Assembly: GCA_963732005.1 (NCBI GenBank)
Contig: CAVSXT010000004.1
Coordinates: 372,001 to 436,000 of the forward strand
Direction: 5' to 3'
Source: JASLEW01 sp963732005
GTDB taxonomy: Bacteria > Acidobacteriota > Thermoanaerobaculia > Multivoradales > UBA5704
DNA length: 64,000 bases
The notes beneath the pieces are model-generated. The model made no database searches and was not told the DNA's origin. It saw only the letters and a program-made list of their open reading frames with translations. The position numbers were made by a program, and so were the translations under genes. This document shows, one piece after another, positions 8,262-17,210 of the stretch (position 1 is its first letter; each line of letters begins with the position of its first letter).

Positions 8262-9716
8262 TCAGGGAGCGGCGGGTGGTGGCGGTGGCGGCGGCGGTTC
8301 CGTAGTCGCCGCAGGCGGCGGCGGCGGCGACGCCGGGGGCGCTGCCGCGGCCGGTGCCGGAGGCGAGGAAGGCGCCGGCGGCGACTCCGGCGGTGTCTGC
8401 GGTGTCTGCGGTGTCTGCGGTGTCTGCGATGTCTGCGGTGTTTGCGGCATGGGCGGTGCCGGCGCCGGAGCCGTTGGCGCGACCGGTTCGGGCGGCGGAC
8501 AGCTGTCGCCGGCATTCCAGGCGCCGCCGAGCTGGTCGCACTGCGCCCCCGACAACACCGCGCAATAGGCGTGCTGGCCGGTCGAGAAGGTGCACGCGCC
8601 GCGCGGCGTGCCCGCGGCGGGCGCTTGGCCGAGCAGCTTCAGCAGCACCGCCACCACGTCGCCATCGGCCGGGCTCTCCGGCGCCGCCGGCAGCGCCGGC
8701 GCCACCGGCTCGACCGGCGGCGGCGCGAGGCCGGGCGCGGGTGGTGGGGATGGGATGTCGGGGCCGGTGGGGGAGTCGGGGAAAACCGCCACCAGCACCA
8801 TCTCGTAGGGCAGCGACCAGTCCAGGACCCCCGGCACGCGGGCGGCGTTGGCGATCCGCCAGGAAAGCAGCGACAGGTCGAGGCGCGGGATGCCGACGAC
8901 GTGCAGCGCCTCGCCCTTGTGCATGGCCTTGACGCGGTTGTAGGGCGCGGTGCCGGCAACGGCGACGATGCGGCGCTCGTGCACCAGCAGCTCGCCGCCG
9001 GTGTCGAGGATGGCCGCCCTCACCGTCAGGCCGTCGATCAGCAGGTGCGTGGGCTCCTCGCCCAGCCGGATCACGAACTCGACGTAGTTGAAGCCGGCCA
9101 TACGGGTGGCGACGGTGGCGGTGCCGTCGCTGGTCGAGATGTGGCTGGACAGCTGCTCGTAGGTCCGGAAGGCCTGGTCGGCGTCCTTGTAGGTGAAGCC
9201 GGCGATCGGCTGGAACGAGGCGGCGAGATCCTGGGCGCCCACCTGCAGCAGCGGATGGATCTCGAAGACGTGCGGCGGGTTGGTGGTCAGGAAGGGTTGC
9301 AGCGGCTGGCCCTGAACGTGCTCGACGTCGCCGCCATGCTCGCACCAGAGCCGCCAGACGCCGCGCACCTGCAGCGGCTCGCCGCTGCGCTCGGCCTGGT
9401 GGATGAGGCCGACGGCTTCCGGCTCGAGGGCGGCGTTCATCACCTCGGCGACGGCCGCCAGGCCGATCTCCGGCGCCCGGCCGGCGGCATGGAGGTCGCC
9501 GTCGCTGGCCGGCGGATTCGGCCGGGGGTGGGCCTTGTCGACGGTGAAGGCGGCGTCGATGGTGGCGCGGTCCTTGTACTTCTCGATGAAGGCGTTGTCG
9601 AGGGTGATCCGGATCTCGGCCCGCGCCGCGGCGGGCAGCAGGACGGCGGCCAGCAGCGCCGCGGCGGCCAGACGCGCGCCGGCCGGCTGCGGTCCGTGGT
9701 CTCGTGCGCTCCGCAT
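8262..9716 (-). CDS. Secreted protein with Pro/Gln/Thr-rich tail, unknown function
   Basis: 484 residues. A clear signal peptide ends near AARAEIRITLD. About residues 30-330 form a globular part without a recognised family. A short Cys-containing module near residues 375-405 (CTFSTGQHAYCAVLSG, then CDQLGGAW, then C) looks like a small disulfide unit. The rest is a low-complexity tail: tandem PQT repeats encoded by 9-bp units at 8391-8444, then Pro/Ala runs, as in wall- or surface-spanning proteins. Its end is 31 bases from the convergent amidohydrolase stop. Role unknown. Confidence 0.75.
   Translation of the reverse strand: MRSARDHGPQPAGARLAAAALLAAVLLPAAARAEIRITLDNAFIEKYKDRATIDAAFTVDKAHPRPNPPASDGDLHAAGRAPEIGLAAVAEVMNAALEPEAVGLIHQAERSGEPLQVRGVWRLWCEHGGDVEHVQGQPLQPFLTTNPPHVFEIHPLLQVGAQDLAASFQPIAGFTYKDADQAFRTYEQLSSHISTSDGTATVATRMAGFNYVEFVIRLGEEPTHLLIDGLTVRAAILDTGGELLVHERRIVAVAGTAPYNRVKAMHKGEALHVVGIPRLDLSLLSWRIANAARVPGVLDWSLPYEMVLVAVFPDSPTGPDIPSPPPAPGLAPPPVEPVAPALPAAPESPADGDVVAVLLKLLGQAPAAGTPRGACTFSTGQHAYCAVLSGAQCDQLGGAWNAGDSCPPPEPVAPTAPAPAPPMPQTPQTSQTPQTPQTPQTPPESPPAPSSPPAPAAAAPPASPPPPPAATTEPPPPPPPPAAP
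8391..8444. repeat. Six 9-bp tandem units (cggtgtctg type)
   Basis: Four perfect copies of cggtgtctg followed by cgatgtctg and cggtgtttg. In the coding (minus) strand each unit encodes Pro-Gln-Thr or Ser-Gln-Thr, forming part of the low-complexity tail of the secreted protein, so copy number can change without shifting frame. Confidence 0.9.
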
Positions 9717-9805
9717 GGTGCGGGAGATTATAGAACACTGAGAGGTGCGACCCCGCCGCGAGAGGGGCCGGGGGAGGGGGCGCTGCAGCCGCTCGACTCA
9801 GCCGT

Positions 9806-11398
9806 TCAACGGCTTGCCGCGGCGGCCGCGGTGGCCTCCCGGGCGGCCGGCGCCGGCTGGAACCAGGGCGCTGCCTGCATCAGGCCGAGGTCGAGCTCCG
9901 GGTACACCGGATAGCGGCCGAGCAGGTCCCCGACACGGGAGCGCGCCTGGTCGGCGGCGGCCGGGTCCAGAGTGTAGCGGGCGAGGCTGCGCTGTCCAGC
10001 CTTGGCGCCGGTCGCGACCGCCTCCGGGGTGGTATGGGTGAGGACCAGACGGATGACGGCGGCGATCTCGCGCATCTCGGCGGCACCCATGCCGAGGGTC
10101 GTCGCCGCCGGCGTCCCGATCCGCAGCCCGCTGGTGTACCAGGGACCGCTGGGGTCGAACGGCAGGGCGTTGCGGTTGAGCGTCAGCCGGCACTCGCGCA
10201 GCGCCGACTCCGCCTGCCGGCCGGTGAGCCCCAGGCCGCTCACGTCCACCAGCACCAGGTGGTTCTCGGTGTCGCCGGTGACCACGTTCACGCCCTCGGC
10301 GCCGAGCGCCGCCGCCAGCTCGCGGGCGTTGTCGACGATGCGCTGGGCATAGAGCCGGAACTCCGGCCGCGACGCCTCGCGCAAGGCCACCGCCTTCGCC
10401 GCCATGACGTGGGGCAGCGGGCCGCCGAGCACCGCGGGGCAGCCCTTGTCCACCCACTCGCCGAATTCGGCCTTGCACAGCACCAGGCCGCCGCGCGGCC
10501 CGCGCAGGGTCTTGTGGGTGGTCGAGGTGACGACGTGCGCGAACGGCACCGGATCGAAGTCGCCGCGGAACACCTTGCCCGCCACCAGGCCGGCGAAATG
10601 CGCCATGTCCACCATCAGCACCGCCCCGACCTCGTCCGCCATCTCCCGCATGCGGGCGAAGTCGATCTTGCGCGGATAGGCGCTGTAGCCGGCGAGCAGG
10701 ATGAGCGGCCGCACCTCCCGCACCTGGGCGCGCAGCTGATCCAGGTCGAGCACGCCGGTGCGGCGGTCGACGCTGTAGGTGTGGGCGTCGAACAGCAGGC
10801 TCGAGACGTTGTGGCGGTAGCCATGGGTGAGGTGGCCGCCGGAGTAGTAGTCCAGGGCCAGCAGGCGCTGGCCGGTGTAGGCGGCGCGGATGCGCTGCCA
10901 ATCGCCGGCGGCGATCTTCACCAGGTTGGTCTCGCCCAGCGCCTCGGCCATCGGCCGCTCGATGCGCGCCGAGAGGATGCTCAGGAAGGCCACCAGGTTG
11001 GCGTCGGCGCCCGAATGCGGCTGGACGTAGGCGTGATCGGCGCCGAACAGCTCGCGGGCGAGCGCCGCCGCCTCGCTCTCGATGGCATCGACGTTGTCGC
11101 AACCGGCGTAGAAGCGATGCCCGGGATAGCCCTCGGCGTACTTGTCGGTGAGCAGGTTGCCCTGGGCGAGCTGGACGGCCAGCGAGCTGAAGTTCTCGCT
11201 GGCGATGAGCTTGAGGTTGTGACGCTGGTCGCCGAGCTCGCGGACGATCGAGCTGGCGATGGCCGGCGCGGCGCCGCCGACCGCGTCGAGCGCCGCATAG
11301 TAGGCGGTGGCGCCGGCGTGCGGTCGCCCGCCTTCCAGGCGGTCCAGGTAGCTCTGCAACAGGGCGTGGGTGCCGGCCGAGGCCAAGGTCTCGCTCAT
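9806..11398 (-). CDS. glyA: Serine hydroxymethyltransferase (long form)
   Basis: 530 residues, about 100 longer than the usual 415-430. It interconverts serine and glycine while loading one-carbon units on tetrahydrofolate, using PLP. Family motifs are all present: LIASENFSS, TDKYAEGYPG, PHSGADANL, SGGHLTHG, DMAHFAGL and the PLP-lysine motif TSTTHKTLRG (about K296). The extra length comes from an N-terminal extension of about 45 residues and an insertion of about 45 residues between PHSGADANL and SGGHLTHG, as in long SHMTs of some other phyla. The start at ATG 11396-11398 includes the extension. It diverges from the GWxTD/VWA gene. Confidence 0.95.
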   Translation of the reverse strand: MSETLASAGTHALLQSYLDRLEGGRPHAGATAYYAALDAVGGAAPAIASSIVRELGDQRHNLKLIASENFSSLAVQLAQGNLLTDKYAEGYPGHRFYAGCDNVDAIESEAAALARELFGADHAYVQPHSGADANLVAFLSILSARIERPMAEALGETNLVKIAAGDWQRIRAAYTGQRLLALDYYSGGHLTHGYRHNVSSLLFDAHTYSVDRRTGVLDLDQLRAQVREVRPLILLAGYSAYPRKIDFARMREMADEVGAVLMVDMAHFAGLVAGKVFRGDFDPVPFAHVVTSTTHKTLRGPRGGLVLCKAEFGEWVDKGCPAVLGGPLPHVMAAKAVALREASRPEFRLYAQRIVDNARELAAALGAEGVNVVTGDTENHLVLVDVSGLGLTGRQAESALRECRLTLNRNALPFDPSGPWYTSGLRIGTPAATTLGMGAAEMREIAAVIRLVLTHTTPEAVATGAKAGQRSLARYTLDPAAADQARSRVGDLLGRYPVYPELDLGLMQAAPWFQPAPAAREATAAAAASR

Positions 11399-11518
11399 CG
11401 GGCGAAGGATATGCGATCTGGTGGGTTCGCGTCTCGGGCCGGGCGCCGCGCCTGCGCTCGCGGGTGGCGCGCCGCTTGCTACCCTTTGAGCCCTGCAATG
11501 TCACAATGGAAGGGAACC

Positions 11519-14188
11519 ATGCGCGCCACCGCCGCACTGCTCCTGGGAATGCTCGGCTCCGGTCTCTGGCTGGGGACGCCGGCGTCCCTGCGTGCGGACG
11601 ATACCAAGCAGCGCATCGCCGCCCTGGACCCGAAGTACCAGCAGTGGCTCGCCGAGGTGGCGCTGCTGATCGGCAAGGACGAGCGCAAGGAGTTCCTGGC
11701 GCTCGCCAAGGACTACCAGCGGGACGGTTTCATCCATCGCTTCTGGGAGGCGCGCAATCCGGTGCCCGGCAGCTCGCGCAACCCCTTCAAGGCGCAGTGG
11801 GAGGCGCGCCTGGCGGCGATGCGCACCGAGTACGGCAACATCACCGAGGACCGCGCCCGCATGCGCCTGCTGCACGGCGAGCCCGGCGACGTGCTGAAGA
11901 CCGATTGCGGCATGGCGATGTGGCCGCTCGAGATCTGGCACTACCCGGGAGGCGAGCGGCTGCCCCGTAACCTGTACCTGATCTTCTACTCCCATGGCGG
12001 CGGTGGCGGCGCCTTCCGGCTCTGGCGCCACTCGGATGGTGTGGGAGAGCTGATCGCGCGGCTCAGCTCGATCGATCCGGTGGATCTCGGCGGCTCCATC
12101 CGCAGCAGCGGCGGCGCGAAGATCTACCCCACCACCAGCCCCGTGGCCTTCGAGATCTGGGCGCGCGACAACTGCGGCGGCATTTGGGGCAACGTGGTGT
12201 CGGCGGTCGAAGGCACCGACCGGCAGGACATGGGCACCCTGCTCGACGCGGTCTTCACGCCGCCGCCGGCGCGCGACGCCGAGTGGCTGGCGACCTTCCG
12301 CGGCGTCTCCACCGACCTGGGCGCGGGAGTGCTGCCGCTGCCGGCCAAGGTCGAGATCGCCTTCCCTGGCCGCAACCATGGCCGGGTGGTGGTGCAGGGA
12401 GTGGTGCTGGTGCCCGCCGCTGCCGCGGTGCCGGCCGATCTCGAGGGCCACCAGGCCTACAACTTCATGCTCAGCGGCGAGGTGCTCTCGGGCACCGAGC
12501 TGGCCGAGTCGTTCCGCTACCGCTTCGACCTGCCGGCGAAGGGCACCGCCGCCGACACCCTGCCGCTGGCGTTCGAGCGCGAGCTGGCGTCGGGTGACTA
12601 CCTGCTGGTGCTGCGCGTCGAGGACCTGCACACCCACCACGCCTTCCGCGTCGAGCAGCCGCTGACGGTGCCGCCGGCGGCGGGCCTGCCCGAAGCGGCG
12701 GCGCACCGCGAGCCGGCGGCGGTGGCGGCGGTCCTCGAGGCGGCCCGCGCCGAGCTCGCGGCAACGCCGGCCGCCAAGCCGGCGCCGGTCGCCGGCGCCG
12801 GCGAGAGCGCCACCGTGCACCTGGTGCCGCCGCCGGGCGAGGCCCAGACCGGCGGCGTGCGCCTGGAAGCCCAGACCTCCGGCAGCGGCATCCGCAAGGT
12901 GACTTTCTTCCTCGACGGCAAGGAGATGCTGTCGCGCCTGCGGCCGCCCTATTCCGTCGAGCTCAACCTGGGGCCGGTGCCGGTGACGCGCGAGCTGCGG
13001 GCGGCGGCCTACGACGCCGGCGGCGCCGAGCTGGCGACCGACACCCTGGTGCTCAATCCGCCGCGGCAGCGCTTCGCCGTGCACCTCGTCGAGCCGCAGA
13101 GCGGCAGCCGCCATCGCGGCGAGGTGCTGGCTCGCGCCGAGGTGCACGTGCCGGACGGCGCCAAGCTCGACCGGCTGGAGCTGTTCCTCGACGCCGAGCC
13201 CGTGGCGACTCTCTACCAGGCGCCGTTCGCCCAGCTCATCCCGCTGCCGGCCGCCAAGGCGACCCCGGCGAGCACCGGCCCGCGGGCGGATCAGGCCGCC
13301 GACGCCAGCTTCGTGCGGGCGGTCGCCTATCTCGCCGACGGCACGGCGACGGAAGACCTGGTGGTGATCAACTCCCCGGACGTGGTGGAGAAGCTCGACG
13401 TCCGGCTGGTCGAGCTCTCCGCCGCCGTCTTCGATCACGGCGGGCGGCCGATCGGCACCCTCGGCGAGGGCGACTTCAAGGTCTTCGACGGCGGCGAGAA
13501 GCAGACCCTGCTGCGCTGCGAGCGGGTGCGAGACCTGCCCCTGCACCTGCTGTTCGCGATCGACACCTCGGCCTCGATGGCGGCCGGCCTGCCGCAGGTG
13601 CAGAAGGCGGCGCTCGCCTTCCTGCGGCGCACGCTGACGCCGAAGGACCGGGCGGCGCTGCTGTCCTTCAGCGACAGCCCGGTGCTGCGGGCGCCGTTCA
13701 CCAACGACCTGGAGACGCTGGCCGGCGCGCTGGCCGGGCTCAACGCCGAGCGCGGCACGGCGCTCTACGACAGCCTGGTCTATGGCCTGTCCTACATGAA
13801 GGGCGTGCAGCACGGCCAGTCGGCGATCATCCTGTTCACCGACGGCGGCGACCACATGAGCCAGCTGACGTTCGACGAGTCGCTGGCGTTCGCCCGCCGC
13901 GCCGGGATCCCGATCTACGCCATCGGCGCGCGGATCTCGCGGCTGGACCTGCAGATTCGCGGCCACCTCGCGAAGCTGGCGGAGGAGACCGGCGGGCGCA
14001 GCTTCTTCATCGACTCGGCGGCCGAGCTCGACGGCGTCTACGCGGCGATCGAGGACGAGCTGCGCTCCCGCTACCTGCTGGCCTACCAACCCAGCTCGCC
14101 GGCGCACGGCGGCGAGTTCCGCACCGTCGAGGTGCGGGTGGCGGGCGACGGCATGCGGGTCAAGGCGATCCGCGGCTACTACCCCTGA
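11519..14188 (+). CDS. Secreted GWxTD-like / von Willebrand factor A protein
   Basis: 889 residues from the ATG at 11519, which follows aaggga; the ATG at 11498 is in the same frame but less likely. A signal peptide ends near residue 25. Residues about 30-200 resemble the GWxTD domain (FWEARNPVP, then ITEDRARMRLLHGEPGD). Middle repeats look like Ig-type folds (VTFFLDGKE..., LELFLDAEP...). The C-terminal VWA domain has the MIDAS motif DTSAS (about residue 681) and FTDGGDHMS. Such fused proteins are typical of Acidobacteriota and lie in the periplasm or at the surface; the role is unknown, perhaps adhesion or assembly. A much longer frame upstream overlaps glyA and is rejected. Confidence 0.88.
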   Translation: MRATAALLLGMLGSGLWLGTPASLRADDTKQRIAALDPKYQQWLAEVALLIGKDERKEFLALAKDYQRDGFIHRFWEARNPVPGSSRNPFKAQWEARLAAMRTEYGNITEDRARMRLLHGEPGDVLKTDCGMAMWPLEIWHYPGGERLPRNLYLIFYSHGGGGGAFRLWRHSDGVGELIARLSSIDPVDLGGSIRSSGGAKIYPTTSPVAFEIWARDNCGGIWGNVVSAVEGTDRQDMGTLLDAVFTPPPARDAEWLATFRGVSTDLGAGVLPLPAKVEIAFPGRNHGRVVVQGVVLVPAAAAVPADLEGHQAYNFMLSGEVLSGTELAESFRYRFDLPAKGTAADTLPLAFERELASGDYLLVLRVEDLHTHHAFRVEQPLTVPPAAGLPEAAAHREPAAVAAVLEAARAELAATPAAKPAPVAGAGESATVHLVPPPGEAQTGGVRLEAQTSGSGIRKVTFFLDGKEMLSRLRPPYSVELNLGPVPVTRELRAAAYDAGGAELATDTLVLNPPRQRFAVHLVEPQSGSRHRGEVLARAEVHVPDGAKLDRLELFLDAEPVATLYQAPFAQLIPLPAAKATPASTGPRADQAADASFVRAVAYLADGTATEDLVVINSPDVVEKLDVRLVELSAAVFDHGGRPIGTLGEGDFKVFDGGEKQTLLRCERVRDLPLHLLFAIDTSASMAAGLPQVQKAALAFLRRTLTPKDRAALLSFSDSPVLRAPFTNDLETLAGALAGLNAERGTALYDSLVYGLSYMKGVQHGQSAIILFTDGGDHMSQLTFDESLAFARRAGIPIYAIGARISRLDLQIRGHLAKLAEETGGRSFFIDSAAELDGVYAAIEDELRSRYLLAYQPSSPAHGGEFRTVEVRVAGDGMRVKAIRGYYP

Positions 14189-14235
14189 CCGCCGGATGGG
14201 CGCCGCGGCTGCCGGGCGGGGCCGGCGGGGCCGGC

Positions 14236-14277
14236 GGGTGTACAATATGCGGGTGTACAATATTTGGGTGTACAATA
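14236..14277 (+). promoter_or_regulatory. Three direct repeats gggtgtacaata at 15-bp period
   Basis: The same 12-mer occurs at 14236, 14251 and 14266, separated by 3 variable bases. Each contains TACAAT, one base away from the -10 consensus. They lie 20-62 bases upstream of the start of a secreted protein gene and nowhere else that I can see in the window. They may be alternative -10 elements or binding sites on one face of the helix offset by about one and a half turns. Confidence 0.55.
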
Positions 14278-14297
14278 GCCGCCAGGGGGGCACCGCA

Positions 14298-14798
14298 ATG
14301 TCCAAGAGCCGTCTGACCATCCTTCCATGCCTGGCGCTCCTGGCGTTCACCGCCGCGGCCGCCCATCCGGCCGTCGCGGAGACCGCCGCCCGTCCGGCCG
14401 CCGCCGAGACCGCCGCCGGCTCCGAAAATCCCGCGCCGCAGAGCTTCACCTGCACCACCAACGACCTGGCCGTGTGCCTGCTGGGCAACCGCTTCCAGGT
14501 CACCGCCCAGTTCACGGCTTCCGACGGCGAGGCCGGCAACGCGCACATGGTGAAGCTGACCGACGACTCGGCCTACATGTGGTTCTTCACCGCGGACAAC
14601 GTCGAGGTGGTGGCCAAGGTGCTCAACGGCTGCGCCTTGAACAACGCCTACTGGTTCTTTGCCGGCGGCCTGACCAACGTCCAGGTGGTGATCAACGTCA
14701 CCGATTCGGTGTCCGGTAAGATCACCGGCTACCACAACGATCAGAACACGGCCTTCCAGCCGATCCAGGACACCAGCGCGCTCGCCGTCTGCCCTTGA
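14298..14798 (+). CDS. Secreted protein with CTTNDLAVCLLGNRF-type domain
   Basis: 166 residues, starting at the ATG at 14298 behind agggggg. A signal peptide ends near AHPAVAE; an Ala-rich spacer follows. The rest is a single domain starting FTCTTNDLAVCLLGNRFQV and continuing DDSAYMWFFTADNVEVV, NAYWFFAGGLTNV and DTSALAVCP. This domain recurs, alone or as a C-terminal addition, in exported proteins of Acidobacteriota-like genomes; its function is unknown. Three cysteines could form disulfides. It follows the GWxTD/VWA gene by about 110 bases but has its own probable promoter region, so it need not be in the same unit. Confidence 0.85.
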   Translation: MSKSRLTILPCLALLAFTAAAAHPAVAETAARPAAAETAAGSENPAPQSFTCTTNDLAVCLLGNRFQVTAQFTASDGEAGNAHMVKLTDDSAYMWFFTADNVEVVAKVLNGCALNNAYWFFAGGLTNVQVVINVTDSVSGKITGYHNDQNTAFQPIQDTSALAVCP

Positions 14799-14864
14799 GC
14801 GGACAGGCCGCCCCGGTGGCAGTCAGCCGGTAGCGGGGACGCCGGAGGCTCGTAGCGGGGAGCC

Positions 14865-16376
14865 ATGCTCGTACGCCTGTTCGGGAGGTGGTGTCCGCCC
14901 GGGGCCGCCGTCTACCTGTGGGCGCGCTGGCTGTTCCTGCGCGCGCTGGGCCTCATCTTCTTTTCGGCCTTCTACTCGCTGGCCTTCCAGATCCACGGCC
15001 TGATCGGTCCGCGCGGCATCCTGCCGGCCGCCGACTACCTGCGCCTGGTCGCCCGCTCGTATCCGGGCCAACGCTTCTGGCTCGCCCCCACCCTGCTCTG
15101 GCTGGGCGCCGGCGACCGCGCCCTGACGGCGCTGGTGGTCGCGGGCTTCATCGCCTCGGCGCTGCTGGTGCTGAATCTCTGGCCGCGCGCGGCGCTGGCG
15201 GCGGCGATCCTGGCCTTCCTGTCGTTCATCGGCGCGGCGCAGGACTTCGCCTCCTACCAGTCGGACGGCATGCTGCTCGAGGCGGGCTTCCTGTCGCTGT
15301 TCCTGGCGCCACCGGGCCTGCGGCCGGGGCTCGGCGCGGCCCACCCGCCGTCCTGGGCGGCGGTGTGGCTGCTGCGCTGGGAGTGGTTCCGGATCTACTT
15401 CGAGTCCGGGGTGGTCAAGCTGGCCAGCGGCGACCCCGAGTGGCGGCACCTCACCGCCATGGACCACTACTACGAGAACGGGCCGCTGCCCACCTGGCTC
15501 GGCTGGTACGCCCACCAGCTGCCCCACGGCTTCCACGCCGCCTCCGCGGCGCTCACCCTGATCGTCGAGCTGGCGCTGGTCTGGTTGATCTTCCTGCCGC
15601 GCCGCTGGCGCCTGGGCGCGGCGCTGGTGACGACGGCACTGCAGATCGGCATCATCCTCACCGCCAACTATGCCTTCCTCAACTACCTGGTGCTGGTGCT
15701 CGGCTTCCTGCTGGTGGACGACGCCGCCTGGGAGCGCCTGGGCTGCCGGCGGGTGCCCGCCTGCCCGGAGGGGCAGCCGCGCCGCTGGCGGCTGCTGGCG
15801 GCGGCGGCGGTGCTGGTCTGGGTGTTCTATGCCACGGTCGTCGCCTTCCTGCCGGCAGCTTTGCCGCGGCTGCTGCTGGCGCCCGCCCTGGCGCTCGAGC
15901 CCTTCCGCATCGCCAACCGTTTCGGCCTGTTCGCGGTGATGACGCGGGCGCGCTACGAGATCGAGTTCCAGGGCAGCAGGGACGGCGACGCCTGGGTGGC
16001 CTATCCGTTTCGCTACAAGCCGCAGGACCCGATGCGCGCGCCGGGCATCTATGCCCCCTACCAGCCGCGGTTCGAGTGGAACCTCTGGTTCGCTTCGCTG
16101 GCCTCCTGGGAAAGCGAGCCATGGGTGGTCGCCACCGAGGCGCGGCTGCTGGCCGGCGAGCCCGCGGTGCTGCGGCTGTTCGCCGCCGATCCCTTCCACG
16201 GCGCGCGGCCGCGGCTGGTGCGGGCGGTGCTCTGGCAGTACTGGTTCACCGACCGGGCCACCCGCGCCAGGACGGGCGCCTGGTGGCGCCGGCGCTACCT
16301 GGGCCTCTATGCGCCGCAGCTCGACGATTCGACGGTGCTGCCCACGGAGGTGATTCCGGGCTCGCCGCCGCCGTAG
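14865..16376 (+). CDS. Lipase maturation factor (LMF)-like membrane protein
   Basis: 503 residues. It shows at least eight hydrophobic segments up to about residue 340, followed by a soluble C-terminal domain (RARYEIEFQGS, YPFRYKPQDP, RFEWNLWFASL). The order matches bacterial relatives of lipase maturation factor 1: GPRGILPA near residue 50, YQSDGMLLEAGFL, a charged WEWFRIYFESGVVKL segment and the PLPTWLGWYAHQLP loop. In animals the family helps folding of lipases in the ER; in bacteria the role is not known and may be in envelope protein folding. The start is the ATG at 14865. Confidence 0.9.
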   Translation: MLVRLFGRWCPPGAAVYLWARWLFLRALGLIFFSAFYSLAFQIHGLIGPRGILPAADYLRLVARSYPGQRFWLAPTLLWLGAGDRALTALVVAGFIASALLVLNLWPRAALAAAILAFLSFIGAAQDFASYQSDGMLLEAGFLSLFLAPPGLRPGLGAAHPPSWAAVWLLRWEWFRIYFESGVVKLASGDPEWRHLTAMDHYYENGPLPTWLGWYAHQLPHGFHAASAALTLIVELALVWLIFLPRRWRLGAALVTTALQIGIILTANYAFLNYLVLVLGFLLVDDAAWERLGCRRVPACPEGQPRRWRLLAAAAVLVWVFYATVVAFLPAALPRLLLAPALALEPFRIANRFGLFAVMTRARYEIEFQGSRDGDAWVAYPFRYKPQDPMRAPGIYAPYQPRFEWNLWFASLASWESEPWVVATEARLLAGEPAVLRLFAADPFHGARPRLVRAVLWQYWFTDRATRARTGAWWRRRYLGLYAPQLDDSTVLPTEVIPGSPPP

Positions 16377-16388
16377 GCCACCGGCGTC

Positions 16389-17138
16389 TCAGGACCAGGG
16401 ATCGTGCCGCTCCGCCCGCGACGGCACGTCGGGGAGGATGAAGTGGCGCCGCGGCGGACCGGTGCGGCCATGGCGCAGGAACAGCGGGCAGATCGCCAGG
16501 CCGGCGAGGAAGCCGCCGACGTGGGCCCACCAGGCGACGCCCGCGGCTGCCGCGCCGCCCACCGACAGGGTGCCGTTGAACAGCTGGCTCAGGAACCAGA
16601 AGCCGAGGAAGAAGTATGCGGGCAGCTCGAAGAAGAACGGGATGATGAAGATCGGCACCAGCGTCACGATGCGCGCGCGGGGGTAGAACCGCAGGTAGGC
16701 GCCGAGGACGCCGGCGATGGCGCCCGAGGCGCCGATCGTCGGCACCTGCGAATCGGGGCTGGACATCCAGAGCAGCACGCCGGCGGCGACGCCGCAGAGC
16801 AGGTAGAACGCCAGGTAGCGCAGCGGTCCCATGCGATCCTCGACGTTGTCGCCGAAGATCCACAGCGTCCACATGTTGGCCAGGATGTGGAAGAAACCGC
16901 CGTGCAGGAACTGGCTGGTGACGAACGGCCACAGGCTCTCGGGCGGGAAGCCCACCGAGCTGGCCCAGGCGGGATGGGTGAAGCGGGCGGGGACGATGCC
17001 GTAGACCAGGATCAGCTGCTGCTGCGCCTGCTCCGGCAGCGCCAGCTGGTAGAGGAAGACCACCAGGTTGACGGTGATCAGGCTCCAGGTGACGACCGGA
17101 CGGTGCCGGCTCGGGACGGTGTCGCGGATGGGGAACAT
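16389..17138 (-). CDS. Rhomboid-family intramembrane serine protease
   Basis: 249 residues starting at ATG 17136-17138 (MFPIRDTVPSRHRP). Six or so transmembrane helices carry the rhomboid signatures: SQFLHGGFFHILANMWTLW (helix 2 with HGGFFHIL-N), GASGAIAGVLGAYL with the catalytic Ser, and AHVGGFLAGL with the catalytic His. Rhomboids cleave transmembrane substrates within the bilayer. The frame continues further upstream on paper but that part lies over the divergent M20 gene and is not used. A Pro-rich C-terminal tail is cytoplasmic. The natural substrate is unknown. Confidence 0.92.
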   Translation of the reverse strand: MFPIRDTVPSRHRPVVTWSLITVNLVVFLYQLALPEQAQQQLILVYGIVPARFTHPAWASSVGFPPESLWPFVTSQFLHGGFFHILANMWTLWIFGDNVEDRMGPLRYLAFYLLCGVAAGVLLWMSSPDSQVPTIGASGAIAGVLGAYLRFYPRARIVTLVPIFIIPFFFELPAYFFLGFWFLSQLFNGTLSVGGAAAAGVAWWAHVGGFLAGLAICPLFLRHGRTGPPRRHFILPDVPSRAERHDPWS

Positions 17139-17210
17139 GGGGGTCGACCGCCTTGACAGGTCTATCGCGGCGCTGGTCTGATGGCCCGACTCTTCTCCCG
17201 GAGGCTGCGC

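Noticed and set aside
10034..11518. Very long open frame running antisense to glyA into the GWxTD/VWA gene
   Set aside because: High GC removes stops on the opposite strand. The glyA motifs are on the minus strand, and the real plus gene has its own signal peptide and ribosome site at 11519.
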